The translations under genes were made by a program, and so were the position numbers. This document shows positions 7,059 through 14,828 of a stretch of 40,817 bases of DNA, piece by piece. Origin of the DNA: a virus. Numbering within the stretch: position 1 is the stretch's first letter; every line of letters begins with the position of its first letter. The stretch lies in IMG/VR virus record IMGVR_UViG_3300048592_000709, positions 1 through 40,817 of that record; one strand, given 5' to 3'. The notes below the pieces were generated by a model. It was not told where the DNA came from, did not search any database, and saw only the letters and a list, made by a program, of their open reading frames with translations.

Positions 7059-7939
7059 ACGCCGCACTTGCCGCAGCGGTGCGCGAGGTCGTCGACGCCG
7101 CCAGTGAGAAAGTGAAGTGGGACGCGCTCGCCCCGTCCGTGAACGCCATGGAGGACCGCGCCGGCGCCCTCTTCCGCAGTCAGGCCCGGGACGTGAAGGC
7201 GGCGCTCGCCGCGCAGCGCAAGGCCTGGCCGCGGGCCACCGAGTCCCTGACCCCCGCCCAGGAGGCCACCGTCCCCGAGCGCATCGGCGAGTTCTTCGAG
7301 CGCGTCCTGACCCGGCGCCGGGGCCGCGACGCCGAGCGCCTGCGCCCGCCCATGGGCACCGCCGCCGGCGCCGCACTCAAGACCATCGGCAAGGCGAAGT
7401 GGGGCATCAGCTTCACGCTCGAGGACGTTGGCGCCACCGCCTACATGAAGGAGCGCGGCGCCTGGCTCGTGCGCGAGCTGAACGCGACCACCGTCGCCGA
7501 CCTGCGCGCCATCCTCACCCGCGGCATCAGCGAGGGCTGGAGCTACGACCGCGTGGCGAAGGAGATCATCGCCAAGTACGGAAGCTACGCCGCCCCCCGT
7601 GGCCAGCGCGGCATCCCGACCCGCGCCCACCTCATCGCCGTCACCGAGAGTGCCTACGCCTACGAGCACTCGCACATGGCCCAGGCGCGCATGCTCGAGG
7701 CCGCCGGCCTCGCCATGCTCAAGGAGTGGGGCGTCTCCGGCGACGAGCGCACCTGCCCGGTCTGCGAGGGCAACGGGGGGGACGGCGAGATAGCCCTGGG
7801 AGAGCTGTTCTCAAGCGGCGACGAGATGCCGCCGGCGCACCCAGCTTGCCGCTGCTGGAGCACAACGTACCTCGACCCAGCGGCCGAACCTCCGGCGAAC
7901 GTGACCGTCGCCGGCCAGTCCGTGTCTCTCACCCTCTGA
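7055..7939 (+). CDS. Phage head morphogenesis protein, MuF / SPP1 gp7-like
   Basis: A 294-residue minor head protein placed directly after portal, as in SPP1 and Mu. The C-terminal half carries the family pattern: THR-like PTRAHLIAVTESAYAYEHSHM, then WGVSGDERTCPVCEGN and PPAHPACRCW, whose cysteines and histidine probably bind zinc. Family members are packaged in small copy number and help head assembly. The N-terminus is helical and basic. ATG 7055 overlaps the portal TGA. No extra toxin-like domain follows the MuF motif. Confidence 0.85.
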   Translation: MNAALAAAVREVVDAASEKVKWDALAPSVNAMEDRAGALFRSQARDVKAALAAQRKAWPRATESLTPAQEATVPERIGEFFERVLTRRRGRDAERLRPPMGTAAGAALKTIGKAKWGISFTLEDVGATAYMKERGAWLVRELNATTVADLRAILTRGISEGWSYDRVAKEIIAKYGSYAAPRGQRGIPTRAHLIAVTESAYAYEHSHMAQARMLEAAGLAMLKEWGVSGDERTCPVCEGNGGDGEIALGELFSSGDEMPPAHPACRCWSTTYLDPAAEPPANVTVAGQSVSLTL

Positions 7940-7949
7940 GGAGGCCACG

Positions 7950-9320
7950 ATGACCGTCCAAGAAGCCCGGCGCCTGCTCGAGGCTGAGCTGTCGCACAAC
8001 GAGATCCACGACGCTCTCCGCAGCGCGCTCAAAGAGCGCCACCCGAACGCCCGGCTGTGGCTCGCCGACGTCTACGACGACCACGTGATCTACAAGGTGG
8101 AGCCCAAGGGCGGCGAGGACGACCCGCCGGAGCCGACGCGCTTCTATCAGGCGACCTACGCGGTGGACGACGGCGGCGCCGTCACGCTCGGCGATTCGGT
8201 CGAGGTCGAGCGCGTCATCACCTACGAGCCCGTCGCCTCTGCGACCGCCGAGGGGCGCGGAGCTCCACTCCTCGGCACCATCGTGCCGCTCAGGGAGGCC
8301 AAGGGGACCAGCTTCAAGCTCAAGCTGATCGAGCCCGGCTGGGGCAGCTCAGGCTACTGGCCGGCGGAGGTGCTGGAGCGCGACGGCCCCGCCGCGTTCC
8401 CGGCCGGGACGCATCAGTACCTCGACCACCCGACGGCGAGCGAGGAAGCTGAGCGCCCCGAGCGCAGCGTCAAGGACCTGGCCGCCGTGCTCGCGACCGA
8501 CGCCGCCTGGGACGCCGACGGCTGGGACGGGCCCGGCCTCTACGCAGAGACCGTGGTCGTGGACCAGTTCGTCGATGTCATCGGCGCGATCGCGGACGAC
8601 ATCGGCGCCTCGGTCAACACCTGGGCCGTCACCGAGGTCGGCGAGGCCGAGGGCAAGCGCGGACCCATCGTCAAGCGCCTCGCCAGCGCCGACGAGGCGC
8701 CGTTCAACAGCGTCGACTTCGTGACCAAGGCCGGCGCCGGCGGCGAGATCAAGGCGCTCATGGAAAGCGCCCGCACGAAAGTCACCACACCCACCCCCGG
8801 CGATGCCCCTCAGCATGAGGGCGCAAGTACCGCCGCAACCGCGTCCGCGCCCAAGGAGGCCGACGAGATGGATGAGAAGCTGAAGGAGCAGCTCGAGGCC
8901 GCTGTGCGCGAAGCCAACGAGCTGCGCACCGAGAACGAGGGCCTGAAGGCCGAGCGGGCGCAGCTGCGCGAGCGTCTCGCCATCGGTCAGGCCACCGCCG
9001 TCGTGGCCGGGAGGCTCGCCGAGACGGAGCTGCCCACGGTCACGCAGTCCCGCCTCACCGAGACCCTGAGCACGGCGGTGAAGCTCACCGAGGCGGGCGA
9101 GCTCGACCAGACCGCCCTCTCGGCCGCCGTCGAGGCTGCCGTCGCCGACGAGACCGCCTACCTCGCCGAGCTCACCGAGTCCGGCAAGGTGCGCGACCAG
9201 GGCGGCAGCACGGCGTCTGACGGCGCGCTCGAGAAGTCCTTCGAGGCCCGCTACCTGTCCGAGGGCATGAGCCCCGAGCAGGCCAAGCAGATGGCCGCCC
9301 GTGCGGCCTCCGGGAGGTAA
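7950..9320 (+). CDS. Capsid maturation protease fused to scaffolding domain
   Basis: A 456-residue protein with three parts. Residues 1-95 are a small accessory domain (VIYKVEPKGGEDD, FYQATYAVDDGG). Residues about 105-285 look like a prohead protease: YWPAEVLERDG, GTHQYLDHP with candidate catalytic His160, and DDIGASVNTWAV with candidate Ser221. Residues 307-456 are a coiled-coil scaffold (EQLEAAVREANELRTENEGLKAERAQLRERL). The strong ribosome site GAGGAGG precedes ATG 7950. It stands between MuF and the decoration and capsid genes, as expected. The protease assignment is from pattern and context. Confidence 0.75.
   Translation: MTVQEARRLLEAELSHNEIHDALRSALKERHPNARLWLADVYDDHVIYKVEPKGGEDDPPEPTRFYQATYAVDDGGAVTLGDSVEVERVITYEPVASATAEGRGAPLLGTIVPLREAKGTSFKLKLIEPGWGSSGYWPAEVLERDGPAAFPAGTHQYLDHPTASEEAERPERSVKDLAAVLATDAAWDADGWDGPGLYAETVVVDQFVDVIGAIADDIGASVNTWAVTEVGEAEGKRGPIVKRLASADEAPFNSVDFVTKAGAGGEIKALMESARTKVTTPTPGDAPQHEGASTAATASAPKEADEMDEKLKEQLEAAVREANELRTENEGLKAERAQLRERLAIGQATAVVAGRLAETELPTVTQSRLTETLSTAVKLTEAGELDQTALSAAVEAAVADETAYLAELTESGKVRDQGGSTASDGALEKSFEARYLSEGMSPEQAKQMAARAASGR
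8781..8792 (+). promoter_or_regulatory. GTSACCACACCC element inside the protease gene
   Basis: GTCACCACACCC within the linker between the protease and scaffold domains, 87 bases before the internal scaffold ATG. It has 15 bases identical to the site before the portal gene, which is unlikely to be due to coding constraint alone. Confidence 0.45.
8868..9320 (+). CDS. Internally initiated scaffolding protein (nested, in frame)
   Basis: ATG 8868 is codon 307 of the protease fusion and is preceded by AAGGAGG (8853-8859) with an 8-base spacer, one of the best ribosome sites in the window. The 150-residue product is nearly all helical: a heptad-like coiled coil at residues 2-45, and a C-terminal basic/helical tip (SEGMSPEQAKQMAARAASGR) of the kind that contacts capsid protein. 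It mirrors lambda C/Nu3, where the scaffold is a nested in-frame gene. Seen: start and ribosome site. Inferred: separate synthesis. Confidence 0.6.
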   Translation: MDEKLKEQLEAAVREANELRTENEGLKAERAQLRERLAIGQATAVVAGRLAETELPTVTQSRLTETLSTAVKLTEAGELDQTALSAAVEAAVADETAYLAELTESGKVRDQGGSTASDGALEKSFEARYLSEGMSPEQAKQMAARAASGR

Positions 9321-9325
9321 GCGAG

Positions 9326-10066
9326 ATGAACAACCTCGTCTCTCAGATCAACCCCATGCCGTGGCCGGTGGTCGTGAGCGACCCGGCCGCGCCCGACGCC
9401 GGTGACCCGGTGCGCTTCGGCAGCCTCACCGGCATCGCCATCGACGACGAGAACACTGCCGGCATCACCGTGGTGGACTTCGGCTGGTACGTGGCCGACC
9501 ACCCCGTCACCGACATCGTCGGCGGCGGCATCGCGGTGGGCGACACCGTGTACTACGTCGATGCTGGCGACCGGCTCGAGAACCTGACGAGCGGCACGCC
9601 CTACGGCATCGCCCTCGAAGTCGTCGGCGCCGGCGCGACCACGACCATCAACGTGCTGCACTGCCCGGCTCCCGCGGTCGGAGCGGGCCTCGTCAACACC
9701 GCCGCGCTCGCCGCGGGCGTGCTCTCCGCCGACGTCGCCGGCCGCGCGAAGATGGCCGCCGGCTTCTTCAGCGCCGCCGCGGTCACCGACAAGTTCGCGG
9801 TCAACTCGGTCACCGGACGCGAGTTCGCCACCGGCGTCGTCAAGGTCAGCCTCGCCGCCGGCACGGCGGCCGGAGCGGACGTCGCGATCGCCGCGATCGC
9901 CGCCGGCGACGAGATCGTGTCCGTGCTGTCGTTCACGACCGCAGCCGCCATCGCCAGCGTCGCCGACCGCACGAGCGAGTACGCGGCCAAGGCCGGCGGC
10001 CTCACCAAGGCGGCAGGGACCGACGAGACCAACAACCAGCTCGTCGTCATCTGGGTCAACAAGTGA
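9326..10066 (+). CDS. Capsid decoration / head fibre-like protein (DUF2190-like N-terminus)
   Basis: A 246-residue Ala/Gly/Val-rich beta protein between scaffold and major capsid. The first 110 residues (PGDPVRFGSLTGIAI, FGWYVADHPV, GGGIAVGDTVYYVDAG, GIALEVVGAGATTTINVL) fit the DUF2190 type, small decoration proteins that stabilise heads. The second half (ADVAGRAKMAAGFFSAAAVTDKF, VVKVSLAAGTAAGADVAIAAIAAGDEIVSVLSF) looks like an added beta domain exposed on the particle. Ribosome site GGGAGG before ATG 9326. Confidence 0.7.
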   Translation: MNNLVSQINPMPWPVVVSDPAAPDAGDPVRFGSLTGIAIDDENTAGITVVDFGWYVADHPVTDIVGGGIAVGDTVYYVDAGDRLENLTSGTPYGIALEVVGAGATTTINVLHCPAPAVGAGLVNTAALAAGVLSADVAGRAKMAAGFFSAAAVTDKFAVNSVTGREFATGVVKVSLAAGTAAGADVAIAAIAAGDEIVSVLSFTTAAAIASVADRTSEYAAKAGGLTKAAGTDETNNQLVVIWVNK

Positions 10067-10092
10067 CGAGCGGCCGAGAAAGGTGACCTGTC

Positions 10093-11244
10093 ATGATTGA
10101 CATCCTCCACGAAGTCGACGACCGGACCGACGCGGCTTTCCGTCCGGTCAAGGCCCGCGAGGCCGCCGTCGTCAAGCTCAACCAGATCCTCGCCGAGGAC
10201 CCGCGCTACGTGAGCCACTGGCTCGAGGGTCTGAAGCTGGGCTACACCGACAACCTGGCCGAGGCCATCGCCCCCGGCGACTTCCCCGACCTGCTCGGCG
10301 TGATCATCCAGCGCGACCTCCAGGCCCGCTACCAGATCTACGCCGGCGAGTGGCGGCCGTTCACCAAGACCGGCACGCTGCCCAACTTCAACGTCGCCGA
10401 GAAGCACAAGGTCTACGGCCAGGACAACCGCATGGAAGAGGTCCTGCCGGGAGCCCCGTACAAGACCACGCCCTCCGGCGACGGGCACTACGACCGCCGG
10501 GTGCGCAAGTGGGGTCGGCGCTTCGACATCCTCTGGGAGTCGATGATCAACGACTTCATGGGGGCGTTCGCGGACGTGCCCAACGACTTCGCCAACGCCG
10601 TGATCCGCACGCAGGCCTACAACGCCGCCAGCATCTACTGCTCGGCCGCCGGCCCCAACCCCGCCCTCTTCGGCGCCCCGATCGCCGACGTCGACGGGCA
10701 GAACGTGACCAACCAGGGCGTCCTGCCGCTCACCATCGGCAACCTGCAGGCGACGATCACCCTGATGCGCCAGCAGACCGACCCGAACGGCGAGCGCATC
10801 ATGGTGCGGCCCAAGCACCTGGTGGTGCCGGACTCGCTCGAGTTCACGGCGCGTCAGATCCTCACGAGCGCCATGGTGCAGCAGGTCGACACGGTGGGCG
10901 GCGCCAACGCCAACCCGCCGGCCTACGTGCCGCTCCCCACGGTCAACGTGATCCCGCAGATGGGCCTCCAGCTGCACGTCATCCCGGAGCTCGAGGAGAT
11001 CGACGTCTCGGGCACCGGCGACACCACGTGGTACCTGTTCGCCGAGACCGGCAGCGTGGTCCCCATGCAGATGGACTTCCTCGCCGGCCACATCGGCCCG
11101 GACATCCGCATCAAGTCGAGCGGCTCCGCGGCCAACCCGCTCGACGGCGACTTCGACAACGACGCGATCGCCTACCGCGTGCGCGACGTGCACGGTGGCG
11201 CCGCGCTCGACCCGCGCTACTGCTACGCCCAGGTCGGTCCGTGA
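10093..11244 (+). CDS. Major capsid protein
   Basis: A 383-residue protein in the canonical position after scaffold and decoration genes. It has an N-terminal helix (residues 10-35), central WRPFTKTGTLPNFNVAEKH and RKWGRRFDILWESMINDFMGAF, a P-loop-like segment (HLVVPDSLEFTARQIL), LPTVNVIPQMGLQLHVIPEL, and the C-terminal YRVRDVHGGAALDPRYCYAQVG. The order suggests an HK97-fold shell protein related to those assembled with MuF-type proteins. Ribosome site GAAAGGTG before ATG 10093. The 26-base gap upstream is one of the few in this block and may separate translation rates. Confidence 0.85.
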   Translation: MIDILHEVDDRTDAAFRPVKAREAAVVKLNQILAEDPRYVSHWLEGLKLGYTDNLAEAIAPGDFPDLLGVIIQRDLQARYQIYAGEWRPFTKTGTLPNFNVAEKHKVYGQDNRMEEVLPGAPYKTTPSGDGHYDRRVRKWGRRFDILWESMINDFMGAFADVPNDFANAVIRTQAYNAASIYCSAAGPNPALFGAPIADVDGQNVTNQGVLPLTIGNLQATITLMRQQTDPNGERIMVRPKHLVVPDSLEFTARQILTSAMVQQVDTVGGANANPPAYVPLPTVNVIPQMGLQLHVIPELEEIDVSGTGDTTWYLFAETGSVVPMQMDFLAGHIGPDIRIKSSGSAANPLDGDFDNDAIAYRVRDVHGGAALDPRYCYAQVGP

Positions 11245-11645
11245 TGAGCGGCCGCCGAAGCGACGGCCTGCCGCACGCGATAGACGGCACGCAGGAGTTT
11301 CTGGCGGCCATCCTGGACGAGCTCCGGGGGCTGAGGGTCATCCTCAGCCCCCGCGAGCCCTCCGTCGCGGAGGAGCCGCCCGAGCAGCTCAAGCGCGTCA
11401 CGGAGCCGCAGGTGGCGCATGCGCCGGATGCCGTCAAGGCGCCGGCCGCAGAACCTGCGGCGAACGCGGGGGAGGGGGAGGCCCGCTCACCGCTGCCTCC
11501 TCCTGACCCCGACATCGACCGGCTCGCAGAGAAGAAGCCGGCGCCCGCAAAGCCCAAGGGCCCGCCGAACCAGACCTTCAAGGGCGGACGCACGCGGCCC
11601 GAGAAGGCGCCCGCCAAGCGGACGCGCACCAGGAAGGCCAAGTGA
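11244..11645 (+). CDS. Hypothetical protein with Pro/Ala/Lys-rich tail (133 aa)
   Basis: A 133-residue protein starting at ATG 11244 on the last base of the capsid stop. A short N-terminal helix (GTQEFLAAILDELRGLRVIL) is followed by a disordered Pro/Glu/Ala-rich region and a very basic end (PAKRTRTRKAK). Genes of this kind between capsid and connector are frequent in actinobacterial siphoviruses and are unassigned. The basic tail could bind nucleic acid or the capsid surface; this is inference. Confidence 0.7.
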   Translation: MSGRRSDGLPHAIDGTQEFLAAILDELRGLRVILSPREPSVAEEPPEQLKRVTEPQVAHAPDAVKAPAAEPAANAGEGEARSPLPPPDPDIDRLAEKKPAPAKPKGPPNQTFKGGRTRPEKAPAKRTRTRKAK

Positions 11646-12010
11646 CGTTCAGCTACGACATCACGACCGACCGCGGCAAGGTGCGCCTGCTCTGCACGGA
11701 CACCACTGCCGCCCGCGAGATCTTCGACGACGACGAGATCGACGCTTTCCTCGCCATCGAGGGGAGCGTCTTTCCCGCCGCCGCGCTGGCGCTCGAGACG
11801 ATCGCCGCAAACGAGGCGCTGGTCCAGAAGCGCATCAAGCTCCTGGACCTCACCACCGATGGGCCCGCCGTGGCCGACGCGCTGGCAAGGCGCGCCGCGT
11901 CCCTGCGCGAGCGCGCGGCGGCCTCTTCTGTCCCCTTCGCGACCGCCGAGTTCGCGGACGACTTCTGGCAGCGTGAGGAGAAGCTGCTGAAGGACTGGGG
12001 GCTCGCGTGA
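11642..12010 (+). CDS. Head-tail adaptor (connector) protein
   Basis: A 122-residue, largely helical protein (RGKVRLLCTDTTAAREIFDDDEIDAFLAIEG, ALETIAANEALVQKRIK) first in the series of connector genes. The pattern of a TDRGKVRLL start followed by helices is typical of gp6/gp15-type adaptors that extend the portal. It starts GTG 11642 and overlaps both neighbours by four bases. Confidence 0.75.
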   Translation: MTFSYDITTDRGKVRLLCTDTTAAREIFDDDEIDAFLAIEGSVFPAAALALETIAANEALVQKRIKLLDLTTDGPAVADALARRAASLRERAAASSVPFATAEFADDFWQREEKLLKDWGLA

Positions 12011-12396
12011 ACCCGACCCCCATCGGCGGCGCCCTTCTCGCCGGCGCCCTCACCGGCACCTACTTCACCGAGACGGTCGACGTTCTGGAGAATGCCGGCG
12101 ACGAGCGTGACGAGTTCGGCCACCTGACCGCCGACTGGCAGGAGGTCGACGGGCTCACGGACCTGCCCGCCGCCGTCGGCTCCGAGGGCCGCCTCACGGT
12201 CGACCAGCGGCGGCAGGGCACCGCCATGGTGCGCACCGTGACGGCGCTGCGCTTCTCGATCGCGGGCACGCACCCGGTGACGACCGCGCATCGCCTGCGC
12301 TGGAACGGGGCCGACTACCGCGTGACCGCCGTCTTCCCGGACCCGACCGGAACGACCACACCCGTCTCGGCCGAGCTGGTGGTGCCCGGTGTATAA
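12007..12396 (+). CDS. Head-tail stopper (head closure) protein
   Basis: A 129-residue beta-rich protein second in the connector series. Its pattern (LTGTYFTETVDVLENAGDERDEFGH, ADWQEVDGLTDLPAAV, VTTAHRLRWNGADYRVTAVFPDPT) resembles SPP1 gp16-like stoppers that close the head after packaging. Starts GTG 12007 in GTGA. The last codons include the GACCACACCC element. Confidence 0.72.
   Translation: MNPTPIGGALLAGALTGTYFTETVDVLENAGDERDEFGHLTADWQEVDGLTDLPAAVGSEGRLTVDQRRQGTAMVRTVTALRFSIAGTHPVTTAHRLRWNGADYRVTAVFPDPTGTTTPVSAELVVPGV
12352..12363 (+). promoter_or_regulatory. Partial GTSACCACACCC element before the gp10-like gene
   Basis: ACGACCACACCC; the last nine bases match the element at 3369, 5385 and 8781. 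It begins 37 bases before the GTG at 12389. Weakest of the four copies because the first three bases differ. Confidence 0.3.
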
Positions 12397-12835
12397 CGTC
12401 ACGGTCACAGGCGACGCCGCCGTGCGCGGCAACCTGCGCCGGGTGCGCGCCCTCGTGCCGCGCGCTACCGCGGTCGCGCTGGTCGCCGCCGCGCAGCTGG
12501 TCAAGAATCTCGCTCAGGGATTCGCCCCGTACAAGACCGGCACGCTGCGGCGCTCGATCCACGTCGGCGAGGCCGTCATGGCGGCGCTCACCGCGTCCGT
12601 CGAGGTCGGGACGAACCTCGTCTACGCCCCGGCCCAGGAGTACGGCGCCCATATCGAGCCGGTGAACGGCCGCTTCCTGCACTGGGTGAGCGACTCCGGC
12701 GAGGACGTCTTCGCCCGCGCCGTCGACATCCCGCCGCGTCCGTACATGCGCCCCGCCGCCGACCAGGGCGCTGCGCCCGCGGTCGAGACGTTCGGCCGCG
12801 CCTTTGCGCTGCAGCTCGGGGGCATGGCCGCATGA
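12389..12835 (+). CDS. Tail completion protein, HK97 gp10-like
   Basis: A 148-residue protein with the clear HK97 gp10 signature: N-terminal RNLRRVRA-type helix, AAAQLVKNLAQGFAPYKTGTLRRSIHVG, TNLVYAPAQEYGAHI and PPRPYMRPAADQ. Family members sit at the head-tail junction. GTG 12389 overlaps the stopper gene by eight bases. Ends ATGA with the tail terminator. Confidence 0.85.
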   Translation: MYNVTVTGDAAVRGNLRRVRALVPRATAVALVAAAQLVKNLAQGFAPYKTGTLRRSIHVGEAVMAALTASVEVGTNLVYAPAQEYGAHIEPVNGRFLHWVSDSGEDVFARAVDIPPRPYMRPAADQGAAPAVETFGRAFALQLGGMAA

Positions 12836-13197
12836 GCGCGCCGGAGACGGAGCTGGTGACCGCCCTCACCGAGCACGCTGGCCTGGCCGCGCTGATCGAC
12901 GGCCGCGTCTCCGACTGGCCCGTGCCCCAGGACACCGCGAGGCCGTGCTGCGGCTACTACCTCGTGACGACGCCTCGCACGCAGGGCATCGACGGCGCGG
13001 CCCACGAGCGCCTGCCGCGCTTCACGGTGCGCGTCTCGGCCGAGAGCCCGGAGAGCCGGGCAGAGGTCGCAGAGCAGGTCGCAGCCGCGCTCGAGGCCAT
13101 CCCCGGCGCCGTCGAGGTGGTCGACGAGGGCCGCGACGTGCCCGACCCGACGGGCGGCCTCTACGAGCGCGACATCGACGTGAGGTTCCTCAGGTGA
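12832..13197 (+). CDS. Tail terminator protein
   Basis: A 121-residue protein with the tail-terminator pattern: ETELVTALTEHAGLAALIDGRV, then strands ARPCCGYYLVTTP and LPRFTVRVSAESPESRAEVAEQVAAALE, and a closing YERDIDVRFL. Such proteins cap the tail tube and dock the tail to the head. ATG 12832 lies in ATGA with the upstream stop. The order adaptor, stopper, gp10-like, terminator is classical. Confidence 0.8.
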   Translation: MSAPETELVTALTEHAGLAALIDGRVSDWPVPQDTARPCCGYYLVTTPRTQGIDGAAHERLPRFTVRVSAESPESRAEVAEQVAAALEAIPGAVEVVDEGRDVPDPTGGLYERDIDVRFLR

Positions 13198-13472
13198 CAG
13201 ACGGCGAACGCACCCAGCAACCCACGGGCGAGGAACTCGTCCATCCGGCCGTCGGCCACCTCATCGTGCTGCGATCGACGCTCGCCGCCTGTCTTACGAA
13301 CGTCGACGCCGTGCTCGCCATGCTGGCCGGCGCCCCGCCGGCAGAGGAAGCTGCGCCGGCGCCCTGCGAGCACCCCGATGACCAACTCGAGGTCATCTCC
13401 GGGTTCGGTGAGCCGGGCCGCGTGCGCTGCAGGCTCTGCGGCGAGGAATTCGACAAGGAGGCCACCTGGTGA
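13194..13472 (+). CDS. Small zinc-ribbon-like protein in tail operon (92 aa)
   Basis: A 92-residue protein from GTG 13194 (GTGA overlap). It has a helical N-terminal half (VGHLIVLRSTLAACLTNVDAVLAML) and a C-terminal CEHP ... VRCRLCGEEF arrangement, Cys-x-His plus Cys-x2-Cys, that probably binds zinc. The family is not known to me. The position between terminator and tail-tube genes suggests an accessory tail or capsid factor. Confidence 0.65.
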   Translation: MTDGERTQQPTGEELVHPAVGHLIVLRSTLAACLTNVDAVLAMLAGAPPAEEAAPAPCEHPDDQLEVISGFGEPGRVRCRLCGEEFDKEATW

Positions 13473-13690
13473 GCGAGACCAGCTACCGCGTCGGAGCGCG
13501 CGGCATCAGCATCCCGGCAACTGGCGATGCCCTCGAGCGCATCACGGCGGGCGAGGCCAAGGACGGGGACTGGAAGGACCTTCCGCCCGGCGCCCCGTGC
13601 GACCCCCCGGACGAGGTACGCAAGGAGCTCATCGCACGCAAGCTCATCGTGCGTGAGCGCAAGGCCAAGGAGGTGAGGAACGGTGACTGA
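13469..13690 (+). CDS. Small hypothetical protein (73 aa)
   Basis: A 73-residue protein from GTG 13469 overlapping the upstream stop. It has a mixed N-terminus (SYRVGARGISIPATGDALERI) and a basic helix at the C-terminus (EVRKELIARKLIVRERKAKEV). It resembles short phage proteins between connector and tube genes, but I cannot name a family. It overlaps the next gene by eight bases; its own codons encode AAGGAGGTGAGG, the ribosome site for that gene. Confidence 0.65.
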   Translation: MSETSYRVGARGISIPATGDALERITAGEAKDGDWKDLPPGAPCDPPDEVRKELIARKLIVRERKAKEVRNGD

Positions 13691-14417
13691 GTTCGACGCC
13701 TCCGACGTCAAGATCATCTGCGTCGACGGCTACAACCTGCAGTCCTACTCGGCGAAGATCGGTGACCCCGGCGCCAGGCTGAAGAGCGAGGACCGCACGG
13801 CGCTCGGCGACGACGCCGCGCGCTCGGTGCTCATCGGTCAGATCGAGGCCATGACGTTCACCTACGAGGGCTGGTTCGACGACGTCGGCGGCATCGGCCT
13901 CGCGCTGGACGGAAAGCGCGGCGTGAGTCAGCTGCTCTGCTACGGCATCGAGGGCAACGCCATCGGAGCCGACTTCATCGGCGCGCGTGGCACGCAGACC
14001 ATGGACCACCCGGTCGTGCAGCAGGGCGCGCTGACGCGCGTGAACGCCGAGTGGGAGCTGGACGCCTACGACGACGAGGGGCTCATCATCGCCCATCACG
14101 TCGCCCGCGGCGCCGCCGGGAACACGCAGGCCACGCCTGTGGACAACGCGGCCAGCACGACCGGCGGCGCCGCCCTCTACCTGTTCCTCACGGCGCTCGA
14201 CCTCGACGGCCACGACGGCCTCGTAGTCACCGTGCGCGACGCCGACGCCGGGCTCGTGTACGCGGACCTGCAGGCGTTCGCGGAAATGGACGACGTGGGC
14301 GCCCAGCGCCTCGTCGCCTCTGGCACCGTCGAGCGTAACCTCGCCGTCTCCTGGGCCTGGACCGGCGCAGGGACCGACCCCTCGGCCACGTTCCTCGTGG
14401 GCGCGAAGCGACTCTAG
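13683..14417 (+). CDS. Major tail tube protein (putative)
   Basis: A 244-residue beta-rich protein placed where the tail tube subunit is expected. It begins EFDASDVKIICVDGYNL, has RSVLIGQIEAMTFTYEGWFDD in the tube-like core, and a C-terminal half (NAASTTGGAALYLFLTALDLDGHDGLVVTVRDAD) that looks like a surface-exposed add-on domain. The very strong ribosome site AAGGAGGTGAGG before GTG 13683 suits an abundant structural protein. The next gene begins similarly (EYDSSDVIYEL), so one of the two is the tube and the other a paralogue or cap. Confidence 0.7.
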   Translation: MTEFDASDVKIICVDGYNLQSYSAKIGDPGARLKSEDRTALGDDAARSVLIGQIEAMTFTYEGWFDDVGGIGLALDGKRGVSQLLCYGIEGNAIGADFIGARGTQTMDHPVVQQGALTRVNAEWELDAYDDEGLIIAHHVARGAAGNTQATPVDNAASTTGGAALYLFLTALDLDGHDGLVVTVRDADAGLVYADLQAFAEMDDVGAQRLVASGTVERNLAVSWAWTGAGTDPSATFLVGAKRL

Positions 14418-14432
14418 AAAGGGAGCCACACC

Positions 14433-14828
14433 ATGGCTGAGTACGATTCCTCAGACGTCATCTATGAGCTGGACAACTCGGGCGGCAGCCTCACCGACAT
14501 CACCGAGCATGTGCTCGTGCCGCCGGAGATCCGCGTGAAGCGCGCGACCGACGACGACTGGACGCCGCTCGGCGCCGACGTGGAGATCAAGGGCGTGGTC
14601 GGCATCGACGTGGTCGACAACCCGACGATGACGCTCAAGTACAACGACACCACCAAGGCGTTCGCGGCCCGCGGCGACGTGCGCTCGCTCGAGGTGACGC
14701 TCTACTCCGGCGGCCCCTCGATCAGCATTGAGTACGGCATCACGCAGTGGCATCCCAAGGTCGACCAGATGAAGAAGACCCGCATCGAGGTCGAGGGCGT
14801 CAACACCGGCGCGATCACGGAGGCCTGA
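14433..14828 (+). CDS. Second tail-tube-like protein
   Basis: A 131-residue beta-rich protein (ITEHVLVPPEIRVKRATDDDWTPLGAD, GIDVVDNPTMTLKYNDT, SLEVTLYSGGPSISIEYGITQ). Its first ten residues parallel those of the preceding gene (EYDSSDV versus EFDASDV). The ribosome site GAAAGGGAG precedes ATG 14433. It could be an alternative tube subunit or tube initiator. It directly precedes the tail chaperone genes. Confidence 0.6.
   Translation: MAEYDSSDVIYELDNSGGSLTDITEHVLVPPEIRVKRATDDDWTPLGADVEIKGVVGIDVVDNPTMTLKYNDTTKAFAARGDVRSLEVTLYSGGPSISIEYGITQWHPKVDQMKKTRIEVEGVNTGAITEA

Noticed and set aside
5892-7376. A 494-codon - strand frame over portal and MuF genes
   Set aside because: Shadow of well-supported + strand structural genes; the product is Arg/Gly/Val-rich with no domain pattern.
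9601-11193. A 530-codon - strand frame over the capsid gene
   Set aside because: Antisense shadow of the capsid and decoration genes, with no ribosome site or domain support.
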